From: Pedomonas sp051304405
GTDB lineage: Bacteria > Pseudomonadota > Alphaproteobacteria > Sphingomonadales > Sphingomonadaceae
NCBI RefSeq assembly: GCF_051304405.1
Contig: NZ_JBPPGG010000003.1
Location: 62,001-126,000 of the forward strand
Direction: 5' to 3'
DNA length: 64,000 nt
Shown: positions 49,139 to 60,293 of the stretch, one piece after another
How positions within the stretch are numbered: the first letter of the stretch is position 1
Layout: every line of letters begins with the position of its first letter
Program-made: the position numbers and the translations under genes
The notes under the pieces: generated by a model
Seen by the model: only the letters and a program-made list of their open reading frames with translations
What the model was told of the DNA's origin: nothing
The model's database searches: none

Positions 49139-49167
49139 AAAATGGAAATCCTTCTCCCGACAAACCG

Positions 49168-49713
49168 TCAGGATGCGCTCTTGCTCTTGTCGGCGGCGGG
49201 TGCCGGCCGGGGATCGTGGCTCAGATGCTCGTAGGCCAGCCGCCAGCCCGCGGGCGTGCGCTTGTAGAGGTTGGTGCCGTGGCCGCCGCCGGTGAGTGTC
49301 TGGCCGTTCTTGAGGGTGCCCCGGTAGCCGTAGCGGAACACCACAAGGGCGGTGTTCTCGTCCCGCGCCAGCCATTCGGCGTCGGTCATGGTGTAGACCT
49401 CGTCCGGCAGGATGGACCAGGTGTGAAGGAAGGCAGCCCGCACCGCCTCCAGCCCCCGGTGGCTCTTGTCGGTGAAGACGAACAGGGCGTCGGGCGCGAT
49501 CACCTCCTCCGCCAGCCGGTCGAAATCATGGGTGTTGATCAGCGTGCGATACCGCTCGAAGGCGGCCTCGGGCGTATCCTGGGCAACCGGCGCTGTCTCC
49601 GCTGCGGCATGGGCCGCTGCCGCCCCCGCCGCTATCCCGCTGGTCACAGGCGCCGCGCACACCAGACACAGCGATACATGCACGACACCCTTCAATCGCT
49701 TGAACTGTATCAT
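49168..49713 (-). CDS. Exported SnoaL-like / DUF4440-type protein
   Basis: 181 residues from MIQFKRLKGVVHVSLCLVCA, with GAGGGGG five bases upstream. A Sec-type signal peptide ends near the Ala-rich GAAAAHAAAE. The mature part has an NTF2-like fold: TPEAAFERYRTLINTHDFDR, ALFVFTDKSHRGLEAVRAAF, DAEWLARDENTALVVFRY, and GHGTNLYKRTPAGWRLAYEH. Probably periplasmic; function unknown. The CusF-like gene lies 149 bp upstream on the same strand. Confidence 0.82.
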   Translation of the reverse strand: MIQFKRLKGVVHVSLCLVCAAPVTSGIAAGAAAAHAAAETAPVAQDTPEAAFERYRTLINTHDFDRLAEEVIAPDALFVFTDKSHRGLEAVRAAFLHTWSILPDEVYTMTDAEWLARDENTALVVFRYGYRGTLKNGQTLTGGGHGTNLYKRTPAGWRLAYEHLSHDPRPAPAADKSKSAS

Positions 49714-49861
49714 GAAATCCCCCTCGCATGACACGCGCCGGAGCGGCGCGCCGACGGTTTTTCCGCTTCCCTAGCGGAGCGCGAGGCAGCCCGCCCAGCC
49801 GGATGATGCGACCCGTGCTGCCGGTGCGGGCAATCGTTACGGACCCGTCAAACGGGCGCGG

Positions 49862-50215
49862 TCAGCCGCTGCGCTTGTGGATGGAGACGAGCACATACTG
49901 CCCGCCCGCCTGGCTGAAGGAGAAGGACACCTTGTCGCCGGGGCGCAGGTCGATGATCTGGTCGAGGCTCTGGGCCTGAAAGTCGGCCGTCTGGGCGGGC
50001 CAGTCCAGATCCTTCACCGCGTCGTGGGCGATGGTCACCTGGTTGCCCGCAATCGCCGTCACCGTTCCAGCCGCCGTGTAGGTGGCGTCGTCTTGGGGCG
50101 CCTCCGCGCCGGAGGGTGTGGAGGCAGCGTCCTGTGCCTCCTGCCCGTTGCCGCAGGCTCCGGCCCCGAGGCCAAGCCCGGCCGCCAGAGCGCCTATCAG
50201 GATGGATCGCTTCAT
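49862..50215 (-). CDS. CusF-like periplasmic protein lacking the methionine metal ligands
   Basis: 117 residues from MKRSILIGALAAGLGLGAGA, with GGAGG upstream. A possible lipoprotein signal (Cys21, imperfect lipobox). The C-terminal 70 residues follow the CusF OB-fold pattern: AAGTVTAIAGNQVTIAHDAV, DLDWPAQTADFQAQSLDQI, LRPGDKVSFSFSQAGGQYVL. In CusF copper/silver is held by one His, one Trp and two Met (WPxMTM); here His64 and Trp72 remain, but the two Met positions are Gln75 and Ala77. It may bind metal weakly or have another role. No Cus transporter is adjacent. Confidence 0.78.
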   Translation of the reverse strand: MKRSILIGALAAGLGLGAGACGNGQEAQDAASTPSGAEAPQDDATYTAAGTVTAIAGNQVTIAHDAVKDLDWPAQTADFQAQSLDQIIDLRPGDKVSFSFSQAGGQYVLVSIHKRSG

Positions 50216-50404
50216 GCCATCGGTCCTCCGCAAGGTTTCTCAACCGGCACGTCAGCCGCCGCCTGCAGCCTCCGCGGCCCACCGCAGTGAGATACGCATT
50301 GCGGCGGGCTTGGATGCCAGATCGGGGGCGCCGATCACGGCCACCACGGCGGAACGCGGGACCAGCAGCCCGCGTTGACCGCTTGCCGCCGGAACCCTGG
50401 GATC

Positions 50405-52894
50405 ATGGTCGTGGACACCACTGCACCGCCGACAGACAAGCCCATCATCCTCATCACCGGCGCGACCGGAAATCTGGGCCGCTCGCTGGCGGCCGCTCTG
50501 GGCGACGCCTACCGCATCATCGGCCTCGACGTTCAGGAAAAGGATGTTGGTTTTCCGGTGCTTGCAGCGGATTTCTCAGATGATGCCTCCGTCCGGCAGG
50601 CTCTGGCGCTGGTGCGGGCGCGCCACGGCAGCCGCATCGCCAGCGTGATCCATCTGGTGGCGTTTTTCGACTTCACCGGCGAGGACAACCCGCTCTACCA
50701 GGCGGTCAATGTGGAGGGCACGCGGCGGCTGCTCGGCGCCCTGCGGGACTTCACGGTGGAGCAGTTCGTCTATGCCAGCACCATGCTGGTGCACGCCCCC
50801 TGCCGCCCCGGCGAGCGCATCGATGAAAGCCAGCCGATCGACCCGCGCTGGGCCTACCCCCGCTCCAAGGCGGCGGCGGAGGCGGTCATCCAGGCCGAGC
50901 ATGGAACCATCCCCTACGTGCTCCTGCGGCTGGCGGGCGTCTATGACGAGGTGACCACCGTCCCCACCATGGCCCGGCAGATGGCCCGCATCTACGAGCG
51001 CGATCTGGAGAGCCACTTCTATTCCGGCTCCACGCTGGTGGGCCAGTCCATGGTCCACCGCGACGACATGCTGGATGCCTTCCGCCGCACGGTCGATCGC
51101 CGGGCCGACCTGCCGGCGGAGACGGCGATCCTCATCGGCGAGCCGGACGCCCTCGGCTACGACGCGCTCCAGGATGCGCTGGGCTCCCTCATCCATGGCG
51201 AGAAGGACTGGCCGACCCTGCGGCTGCCCAAGGCCCTCGCCGCCGCTGGTGCCTGGGCGCAGGACAAGCTGGAGCCGGTGATCCCCGACATGATCGACCA
51301 GGGGGAGAAGCCGTTCATCCGGCCGTTCATGGTGGGCATGGCGGACGATCACTACGCACTCGATATCACCCGCGCCCGCCAGTTGCTGGGCTGGGAGCCG
51401 AAGCACCGGCTGAGGAACGAGCTGCCCGCCATGGTGGCGGCGCTGAAGCGGGACCCCCTTGGCTGGTACAAGGCCAACAAGATCACGCCGCCCGAAAGCC
51501 TGGCAGCAGCGGCCGACGCCACGGACACACCCGACGCCCTCACCCGGCAGCGGCACGCGCAGGTGGCGCGGGAGCACAGCGCCAACCGCTGGGCCCATTT
51601 CCTCAACGTGGGACTGGGGGTCTGGCTGCTCACCCAGCCGTTCGCCATCACCGTGCCGGAGCGGGGGCTGGCCATGGCCGAAATGGCGCTGGGCGCGGCG
51701 CTCATCCTGTTTGCGGGCCTGGCCCTGTCGTGGCGGGCGCAATGGGCGCGCTGGGCGTGCGCGGCCATCGGCGCGCTGGTCATGGCCGCCCCTTTCCTGT
51801 TCTGGACCGAAAGCAGTGCCGATTACCTCTCCGACACGCTGGCCGGCATGTTCATCTTCGGCTTTGCCGTGTGCACCCGGCCCGAGCCGGGGCCGTCCGC
51901 CGCCGCCGCGCTCACCGGGCCGGACGTGCCGCCGGGGTGGGACTACAACCCCTCCCAATGGTCGCAGCGCCTGCCCATCGTGGCGCTGGCCCTCGTCGGG
52001 CTCGTCATCTCGCGGCATCTGGCGGCCTACCAGCTGGGCCACAGCCCGGCAGCGTGGGACCCGGTGTTCGAGGGCAACCCTCTCGATCCGCGCAACGGCA
52101 CCGAGGAAATCATCACCTCCTGGGTCTCGGAGGCCTGGCCGGTCTCCGACGCCGCCGTCGGTGCCTTCACCTACGCGCTCGAAATCCTGACCGGCATCGT
52201 CGGCTCCCGCCAGCGCTGGCGCACCATGCCGTGGCTGGTGCTGATCTTCGGCCTGATGATCGCGCCGCTCGGCGTGACCTCCATCTTTTTCATCATCATC
52301 CAGCCGATCCTGCTCGGCACCTGGAGCCTGCCCGCGCTGATCGCGGCGGCGGTGATGCTGGTGCAGATCCCCTACTCGCTCGACGAGCTGCTGGCGACGA
52401 TCCAGTTCCTGCGGCGGCGGATCAAGGCGGGGCGCAACTGGCTGTACGTGCTGCTGTTCGGCGATACGGACGACGGCGAAGCGCCCCGGCCGGTCGCGGA
52501 CGAATTCGCCCGCACCCCCGGCGCGGTGCTGCGGGACATGGTGAGCGGCGGCGTCAGCCTGCCGTGGCCGCTGGCGGTCTCGGCCCTGATCGGCCTGTGG
52601 CTGCTGTTCACCCGCGTCACGCTCGGCAGCACGGGCGGCATGGCCAACGCCGACCACCTGATCGGATCGCTGGCGCTGACGGTGATCTCCATCGCCGCGG
52701 CGGAGGTGGCGCGCGCGGCCCGCTTTCTCAATATCCCCCTGGGTGCAGCGCTTTGCGTGACGCCCTTCATCCATGACGCCAGCACGGCGGCCACGGTCGC
52801 CAGCCTCCTGTGCGGGCTGGCGCTCATCGCCCTCAGCGTGCCGAGGGGCCGGATCCGCAACCACTATGGCCGCTGGGACCGCCTGATCTTGTGA
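50405..52894 (+). CDS. Fusion protein: NAD-dependent epimerase + SPW repeat + VKOR-like membrane domain (CxxC lost)
   Basis: 829 residues from MVVDTTAPPTDKPI. Residues 10-330 form an extended-SDR domain: GATGNLGRSLAAALGD cofactor motif, AYPRSKAAAEAV with YxxxK. Residues about 390-490 form a membrane region with an SPW-like repeat (NRWAHFLNVGLGVWLLTQPF). From about 505, WDYNPSQWSQRLPIVALAL and SRHLAAYQLGHSPAAWDP match bacterial vitamin-K-epoxide-reductase-like proteins. The place where that family has its CxxC (pattern GxWCTLC) reads GTWSLPAL here, so the redox pair is missing. A last membrane segment resembles another SPW repeat, ending PRGRIRNHYGRWDR. Function unknown. Confidence 0.82.
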   Translation: MVVDTTAPPTDKPIILITGATGNLGRSLAAALGDAYRIIGLDVQEKDVGFPVLAADFSDDASVRQALALVRARHGSRIASVIHLVAFFDFTGEDNPLYQAVNVEGTRRLLGALRDFTVEQFVYASTMLVHAPCRPGERIDESQPIDPRWAYPRSKAAAEAVIQAEHGTIPYVLLRLAGVYDEVTTVPTMARQMARIYERDLESHFYSGSTLVGQSMVHRDDMLDAFRRTVDRRADLPAETAILIGEPDALGYDALQDALGSLIHGEKDWPTLRLPKALAAAGAWAQDKLEPVIPDMIDQGEKPFIRPFMVGMADDHYALDITRARQLLGWEPKHRLRNELPAMVAALKRDPLGWYKANKITPPESLAAAADATDTPDALTRQRHAQVAREHSANRWAHFLNVGLGVWLLTQPFAITVPERGLAMAEMALGAALILFAGLALSWRAQWARWACAAIGALVMAAPFLFWTESSADYLSDTLAGMFIFGFAVCTRPEPGPSAAAALTGPDVPPGWDYNPSQWSQRLPIVALALVGLVISRHLAAYQLGHSPAAWDPVFEGNPLDPRNGTEEIITSWVSEAWPVSDAAVGAFTYALEILTGIVGSRQRWRTMPWLVLIFGLMIAPLGVTSIFFIIIQPILLGTWSLPALIAAAVMLVQIPYSLDELLATIQFLRRRIKAGRNWLYVLLFGDTDDGEAPRPVADEFARTPGAVLRDMVSGGVSLPWPLAVSALIGLWLLFTRVTLGSTGGMANADHLIGSLALTVISIAAAEVARAARFLNIPLGAALCVTPFIHDASTAATVASLLCGLALIALSVPRGRIRNHYGRWDRLIL

Positions 52895-52901
52895 GGCGGC
52901 C

Positions 52902-54674
52902 TCAGGCCGCGCCTGCGCTGGAGCCGGGCACTTCTTCCTCGGCGACCGGGGTTTGCAACGCCACCCGCTCCAGAATGCCCTTGGCGATTTCGCGCTCGCC
53001 CATGATCACCAGATCCGCCCCGAGGTTGGTGAGATACTCCACCTCCGCGTCGGAGTGGGCGCGGGCGATGATCTCCACATCGGGGTTGGCGGCCTTGGCC
53101 TGCTGGGTGATCTGGCCCGCCTCGAAGGCGTTGGGAATGGCGATGATAACCCGCCGCGCCCCGGCCAGATTGGCCGAGCGCAGGATGTCCGCCTTGGCCG
53201 CGTTGCCGGCGATGGTCTCGAAGCCCTTCTCGCGCAGGGCGAACACGGTCTTCTCGCCATCCTCGATGACAAGGAACGGCATACCCGACTCGTGCAGGCT
53301 CGCGCCGACCAGACTGCCGACCCGCCCGAAGCCGACAAGGATGGTGTGGTCGGTGAGGTCGGTGACGCGCGCCTCCTCCGGCTCGGGCGCGGCGGCGTGC
53401 GGCAGGGGACCGTCCGCCTGACCCGGCGCGGTGTGCGACATGGCCGCGAGGAACTCGCTCTTCTCCAGCCGGGGCCGCAGCCAGGAAATGGCGGCAAAGG
53501 CCACCGGGTTCAGCAGGATCGACAGGATCGCGCCGGCGAGGATGAGATCGCGCCCCTGCTCGGGCAGAAGATCAAGAGCAACGCACAACCCTGCGAGAAT
53601 GAAGGAGAATTCACCGATCTGCGCAAGGCTTGCGGAAATGGTGAGCGCCGTCGGCACCGGGTGGCGGAAGGCCAGCACGATAAAGAACGCGCCGATCGAC
53701 TTGCCGAAGATGATGATGAGCAGCGTGCCCAGCACCGGCCAGGGCTCGCGCGCCAGGCTCATCGGGTCGAACATCATGCCGACCGAGACGAAGAACAGCA
53801 CCGCGAACGCGTCGCGCAGCGGCAGGGTTTCCTCCGCCGCGCGGTGGCTGAGTTCGGACTCGCTGAGGATCATGCCCGCGAAGAACGCGCCCAGCGCCAG
53901 CGAGACGCCGAACAGCTTGGCCGCGCCGAAGGCGACGCCCAGCGCGATGGCGAACACCGCCAAGCGGAACAGCTCGCGCGAGCCGGTGTGCGCCACATAG
54001 TGCAGCAGCCACGGGATGACCCGGCGGCCGACCACCAGCATGAAGACGACAAAGGCCACCACCTTGAGGAGGGTGATGCCCAGCACCACCCCGATGCGCG
54101 GTCCCGATCCGGCCTCGGCCGCGGCTGCCGCCTCGCCCGTCCCCACATGCAGCATGGAGGCGAGTGCGGGCAGCAGCACCAGCGCCAGCACCATGGCCAG
54201 GTCCTCGACGATCAGCCAGCCGACCGCGATGCGCCCCTTCTCCGTGTCGATGAGTCGGCGCTCCTGCAACGCCCGCAGCAGCACCACCGTACTGGCGGTG
54301 GAGAGGGCAAGGCCGAACACCAGACCGCTGACAAGGGGCCAGTCCAGCGCCAGACCAAGCCCCGCGCCCATCACCGTGGCGATGGCGATCTGCACCACGG
54401 CGCCCGGCACCGCGATGGTCTTCACCGACAGCAGGTCCTTCAGCGAGAAATGAAGACCCACACCGAACATCAGGAGAATGACGCCCATTTCCGCCAGCTC
54501 GGGGGCGAGAGACTGGTCCGCCACGAAGCCCGGTGTGTGCGGCCCCGCCAGAACGCCCGCGATCAGATAGCCCACCAGCGGCGGAATTCGCAGCCTGCTG
54601 GCGATCGTGCCCAGAATGAAGGCAAGGCCGATACCGCCGACGATCGTGGCAATGAGGGGCGTATCATGGGGCAT
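52902..54674 (-). CDS. CPA2 family cation:proton antiporter with TrkA-N domain (YbaL/KefB-like)
   Basis: 590 residues from MPHDTPLIATIVGGIGLAFI. About 12 membrane helices of the Na_H_Exchanger fold: PPLVGYLIAGVLAGPHTPGF, GVGLHFSLKDLLSV, and LALGAFFAGMILSESELSH. The cytosolic C-terminus has a TrkA-N Rossmann domain (HTILVGFGRVGSLVGASL, then IEDGEKTVFALREKGFETI), which binds NAD(H) or nucleotides to gate transport. It exports K+ or Na+ in exchange for H+. Stop-to-stop with the fusion gene (7 bp), so the two are convergent. Confidence 0.92.
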   Translation of the reverse strand: MPHDTPLIATIVGGIGLAFILGTIASRLRIPPLVGYLIAGVLAGPHTPGFVADQSLAPELAEMGVILLMFGVGLHFSLKDLLSVKTIAVPGAVVQIAIATVMGAGLGLALDWPLVSGLVFGLALSTASTVVLLRALQERRLIDTEKGRIAVGWLIVEDLAMVLALVLLPALASMLHVGTGEAAAAAEAGSGPRIGVVLGITLLKVVAFVVFMLVVGRRVIPWLLHYVAHTGSRELFRLAVFAIALGVAFGAAKLFGVSLALGAFFAGMILSESELSHRAAEETLPLRDAFAVLFFVSVGMMFDPMSLAREPWPVLGTLLIIIFGKSIGAFFIVLAFRHPVPTALTISASLAQIGEFSFILAGLCVALDLLPEQGRDLILAGAILSILLNPVAFAAISWLRPRLEKSEFLAAMSHTAPGQADGPLPHAAAPEPEEARVTDLTDHTILVGFGRVGSLVGASLHESGMPFLVIEDGEKTVFALREKGFETIAGNAAKADILRSANLAGARRVIIAIPNAFEAGQITQQAKAANPDVEIIARAHSDAEVEYLTNLGADLVIMGEREIAKGILERVALQTPVAEEEVPGSSAGAA

Positions 54675-55429
54675 TCGTGGTTCGGTGCTCCTTGTTGAGG
54701 ACGTCCCGTCGGGAAATGACAAGAAGTGGGCAGACCACTTTTATGAAATAGATACGGCCGGTCGCGCAAGTACTTCCTGCAAGAATTTTGCTCCCTTCTC
54801 AATGGATCCGACGGCATCGAACGGTAAACGGTTCGGCCGGATCCGACATCGCTATTAATCTATTCAGCGATATTCTCACAGAAATCGGCAGGAAGATCGA
54901 CAATGTTACACGGCTGTTCAAAAAATTCCGCAAACTAAATGTCTCCGTATGCTGAAATACAGGTTAACTTTTCTGAACAACCATCCTCGTTTACCTTTGT
55001 CTCAATGCTCCACTGGTGAATATTTCACGTACCGTCATGACTTTTCATCTCTATGACGATGCTCGGCATGTTCTGAACACCAGGGTTTTCCGCCCGGTCT
55101 CTGCCCTGCGATTCTGGCGTGGTTTACTATGGCGGGGCCGGTCAATTTTGGCCCGGGACAGGAACAAACGGGCAGCTTCCCCCGCTTTGTTTTGCGCGTC
55201 GCCCCCCGGGAAACAGTGCTTTTCTCGGCAACAGTTCGTCGTTACTCGACGGGGGCACGCGCGCGCTCGCGGCGACCGGTCCACCGGTGGGCAACCTTTC
55301 CCGAGCGTTCAGGCTATGGCTTGAGCAGGGGTCGCGGGACTGCTACCGCTGGGCCACGCAAGACTGCCATCACAGGCTGTGATGCCGTCCCTCGATGTGA
55401 TGCCGTTGAGTTTGTCGACAGGATACACC
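54675..55429. other. 755-bp region without a supported gene, between antiporter and maeB
   Basis: Long for such compact DNA. The first half (to about 55080) is AT-richer and must hold the antiporter promoter on the minus strand. The second half is GC-rich with several small inverted repeats. ORFs of 77-102 codons on both strands look like chance (Arg-rich, no recognisable family). A nested hairpin is at 54804-54844. It could also hold a small RNA or a long maeB leader, which sequence reading alone cannot settle. Confidence 0.5.
54804..54844. other. Nested inverted repeat upstream of the CPA2 gene
   Basis: Outer arms GGATCCG (54804-54810) and CGGATCC (54838-54844), inner arms CGAAC (54818-54822) and GTTCG (54831-54835). 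Lies 130 bp upstream of the antiporter start. Might be an operator, an RNA hairpin or a small-RNA terminator. Confidence 0.4.
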
Positions 55430-57697
<2,268 letters not shown>

Positions 57698-57757
57698 GCC
57701 GGACCAGGGACTGGACTCGCCGGGGGCCCTGCTCCCGGCGGCCCTCCTCCCCAAAAC

Positions 57758-57799
57758 AAAAGCGCGCCGCAAGGAGGGCCTTGCGACGCGCTTTTTTTT
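57758..57799. terminator. Bidirectional intrinsic terminator, maeB / DUF3297
   Basis: AAAAGCGCG (57758-57766) and CGCGCTTTT (57787-57795) enclose CGCAAGG (57768-57774) and CCTTGCG (57779-57785), with loop AGGG and one C/A mismatch. An eight-T run (57792-57799) follows on the plus strand, and AAAACAAAA on the other side gives a T-rich tail for minus-strand transcripts. It ends both maeB and the convergent DUF3297 gene. Confidence 0.9.
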
Positions 57800-57816
57800 C
57801 GTGGCGGGCGGCGGGG

Positions 57817-58083
57817 TTATTCGGCCGACTTGGCCTCATCCCCGGCCACGTCCTGGAAGTAGGGCTCGACCTCGCCCTTCAGCTTGATGGTCAGCGGATA
57901 GCCGTGGCGGTCGCGGGTGTTGCCCACCGGCACGCGGATCCAGCCCTCGCTGACGCAGTATTCGTCCACATCGTTGCGCTCGACGCCGCGAAAGCGAACG
58001 CCCACGCCCCGCTCGAGCACGGCGGCGTTGAAATAGGGGCTTTTCGGATTGATCGACAGGCGATCCGGTGGCGTATCGGTCAT
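57817..58083 (-). CDS. DUF3297 family protein
   Basis: 88 residues from MTDTPPDRLSINPKSPYFNA; the upstream ATG adds an untypical 13-residue leader. It matches the DUF3297 pattern: PDRLSINPKSPYF, GVGVRFRGVERNDVDEYC, VSEGWIRVPVGNTRDRHG and LTIKLKGEVEPYF. A small cytosolic protein of unknown function, common in alphaproteobacteria including sphingomonads. Shares the bidirectional terminator with maeB. Confidence 0.93.
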   Translation of the reverse strand: MTDTPPDRLSINPKSPYFNAAVLERGVGVRFRGVERNDVDEYCVSEGWIRVPVGNTRDRHGYPLTIKLKGEVEPYFQDVAGDEAKSAE

Positions 58084-58258
58084 GCTGTGCGCTCTTTGCT
58101 TGGACACAATCTGGAAAGCCAAGGGATATAACCGGGGCCGGGCGCAAAACCAAGCGGCCAGTCAAGGCGCGCCCGTGAATGGCTTGCGCGCCGCACTGCC
58201 CCCCCCGATTGTCCGCATCTTGTCCGCATCGACCCGGGCATCGCCGCGTTATGGCAGC

Positions 58259-58777
58259 ATGGCCTCTCCCGCACCCGACCCCCGCTCCACCGCGCCGGAC
58301 CCGCCGGAGGCGCGGCTGGACACACTGCAGGCGCAGTCCGTGCGGATGGAGAAAAGCGCCTCGGCGGTCAGGCAAAGCAGCCAGGCCGTCGAGCACAGCA
58401 CGCAGCATGTCTCGGAGAGCGCCGACCGGCGCACCGAGCTGGCGGCGGACCGCACCATCTTCGCCGCCGAGCGCACCTATGCCGCCTGGGTGCGCACCGG
58501 CCTTGCCGCGCTTGCGAGCGGCGTCGGCGCGCGGGCGGTTCTGGAAAGCGTGGTGGCGGACTGGGTGATCATGGCCACGGCGACCGTGCTGGTGCTGCTC
58601 AGCGCCTTCTGCTTCGTCTGCGCCATCTGGCGTTACCTGCGCCCCGGCGCGCCGCTCAGCATCCCCAGCATCCGCCGCCTGCCCGCCGTGATGCTCATCG
58701 GCGTCAACATCTTCCTCATGTTCGTGGCGCTGGCGGCCCTCTATGGCATCTGGCACGGCGATTTCACGCCGAAATGA
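58259..58777 (+). CDS. DUF202 (YidH-like) membrane protein with N-terminal coiled coil
   Basis: 172 residues from MASPAPDPRSTAPDPPEARL. A GTG at 58173 with AAGG upstream is an alternative start. Residues about 20-70 look like a coiled coil (DTLQAQSVRMEKSASAVRQS, then SQAVEHSTQHVSESADRR). The DUF202 signature DRTIFAAERTYAAWVRTGLA leads into three membrane helices, the last two being VIMATATVLVLLSAFCFVCA and MLIGVNIFLMFVALAALYGI. Function is unknown. The coiled coil is not part of minimal DUF202 proteins. Confidence 0.83.
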   Translation: MASPAPDPRSTAPDPPEARLDTLQAQSVRMEKSASAVRQSSQAVEHSTQHVSESADRRTELAADRTIFAAERTYAAWVRTGLAALASGVGARAVLESVVADWVIMATATVLVLLSAFCFVCAIWRYLRPGAPLSIPSIRRLPAVMLIGVNIFLMFVALAALYGIWHGDFTPK

Positions 58778-58915
58778 TCGTGGCCAACCGGCGGCCGTCC
58801 GGCTCCAAACCTTGACCCCCCGGGTTTGTTCGGGCATTCCTGACCCCACCAGAGCGTGACTGCCATCGCAACAGAGAGACAGCGCCGCCCTTGTCCGGCG
58901 CGATGACGGGAATTG

Positions 58916-60208
58916 ATGACCGCCTCAGAACTGATTGCCGCCCACCCCATCCTTGAAACCCTGATCGGCCTAGCGATCCTGGGCCTCGCCGCGTGGGTGG
59001 CCTACACCCTCACCCGCGTGATCCTGATCCGCCTGTTCGGCCACATGACGCAGCGCACGAGTTTCGTCATGGATGGCCTGCTCATCGAGCACCGGGTGGT
59101 GCACCGGCTGGCCTATGCGGTGCCCTCGGTCATCATCCATGCGGGCGCGGCCTTCATTCCCGGCCTGCCGGAGCCGGTGCGGCTGCTCGTCGAGAATGTG
59201 GCCTCCGCCTTCACCGCCATCACGCTGGTGCTGGCGCTCGGCGCCTTCACCAACGTCATCAACGATCTCTACAACCGCCGCCCCGACGCGGCGAACCGGC
59301 CGATCAAGGGCTATCTCCAGCTGGTCAAGATCGTGCTCTACACGGCGGGCGCGATCGTGGCGATCGCGTTCCTCATCGAGCGCTCGCCCATGCTGCTGCT
59401 CTCCAGCCTTGGCGCGCTGGCGGCGGTGCTGACCCTCGTGTTCAAGGACACGCTGCTGTCGCTGGTGGCCAGCGTGCAGCTCACAACCAACGACATGGTG
59501 CGGGTGGGCGACTGGATCGAGATGCCCCAGGTCCACGCCGACGGCGCGGTGATCGACATCGCGCTGCACACGGTGAAGGTGCAGAACTGGGACAAGACCA
59601 TCACCACCATTCCCACCTACCGGCTGATCAGCGACAGCTTCAAGAACTGGCGCGGCATGTTCGAGAGCGGCGGGCGGCGCATCAAGCGGGCGATCCCGCT
59701 CGATCTGGCCAGCGTGCGCTTCCTGACGGCGGAGGAGCGCGCCCGGCTGCGCCGCTTCACCCTGCTGCGGGACTATCTGGACGCCAAGCAGGCGGAACTG
59801 GACGCCTGGAACGCCAGCCACCCGGAACGGGCGTCGGAGCCGGTCAATGCCCGCCGCCTCACCAACATCGGCTGCTTCCGCGCCTATGTGCAGGCCTACC
59901 TCAAGGCCCATCCCGGCATCCATCAGGAGATGATGATGCTGGTGCGCCAGATGCCGCCGGGGCCGGCCGGCGTGCCGCTGGAGATCTACTGCTTCACCAA
60001 CACGGTCGTCTGGGTCGAATACGAGGCCATTCAGTCGGACATCTTCGACCACCTGTTCGCCATCCTGCCCGAGTTCGGCCTCAAGGTGTTCCAGCAGCCC
60101 TCCGGCTGGGACATCCAGCAGGCAGCCGACGCCAGCGGGCCGGAGGCCGGCCGGCTGGCGCTGCTGGCCGCCCTCGCCCAGGAGGACAGGCAGGCCGCCG
60201 CCCGCTGA
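58916..60208 (+). CDS. Mechanosensitive ion channel, MscS family (YbdG-like)
   Basis: 430 residues from MTASELIAAHPILETLIGLA (ATG at 58916). Four or five N-terminal helices are followed by the MscS pore segment and beta domain: LLSSLGALAAVLTLVFKDTL, then NDMVRVGDWIEMP, and VQNWDKTITTIPTYRLISDS FKNWRGM. The C-terminal cytosolic domain carries a long insert around residues 270-320. It is an inner-membrane osmotic-stress channel; length and domain layout fit the YbdG subgroup. Confidence 0.92.
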   Translation: MTASELIAAHPILETLIGLAILGLAAWVAYTLTRVILIRLFGHMTQRTSFVMDGLLIEHRVVHRLAYAVPSVIIHAGAAFIPGLPEPVRLLVENVASAFTAITLVLALGAFTNVINDLYNRRPDAANRPIKGYLQLVKIVLYTAGAIVAIAFLIERSPMLLLSSLGALAAVLTLVFKDTLLSLVASVQLTTNDMVRVGDWIEMPQVHADGAVIDIALHTVKVQNWDKTITTIPTYRLISDSFKNWRGMFESGGRRIKRAIPLDLASVRFLTAEERARLRRFTLLRDYLDAKQAELDAWNASHPERASEPVNARRLTNIGCFRAYVQAYLKAHPGIHQEMMMLVRQMPPGPAGVPLEIYCFTNTVVWVEYEAIQSDIFDHLFAILPEFGLKVFQQPSGWDIQQAADASGPEAGRLALLAALAQEDRQAAAR

Positions 60209-60293
60209 GCCCCCGGGACGGCCCCGGGGAGCCCCCGGGCGGGCAAGCGGCTGGCGGGACACGTCAGGCAGGAATTGCAGCGGGCTGGACCGG

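Noticed and set aside
50576..52864. 762-codon minus-strand open frame opposite the epimerase-SPW-VKOR fusion
   Set aside because: Biased composition and no family signature, while the plus strand has clear domain motifs throughout.
55016..55324. Small ORFs of 77-102 codons in the long gap before maeB
   Set aside because: Arg/Ala-rich with no ribosome-binding site or family resemblance; not distinguishable from chance in GC-rich DNA.
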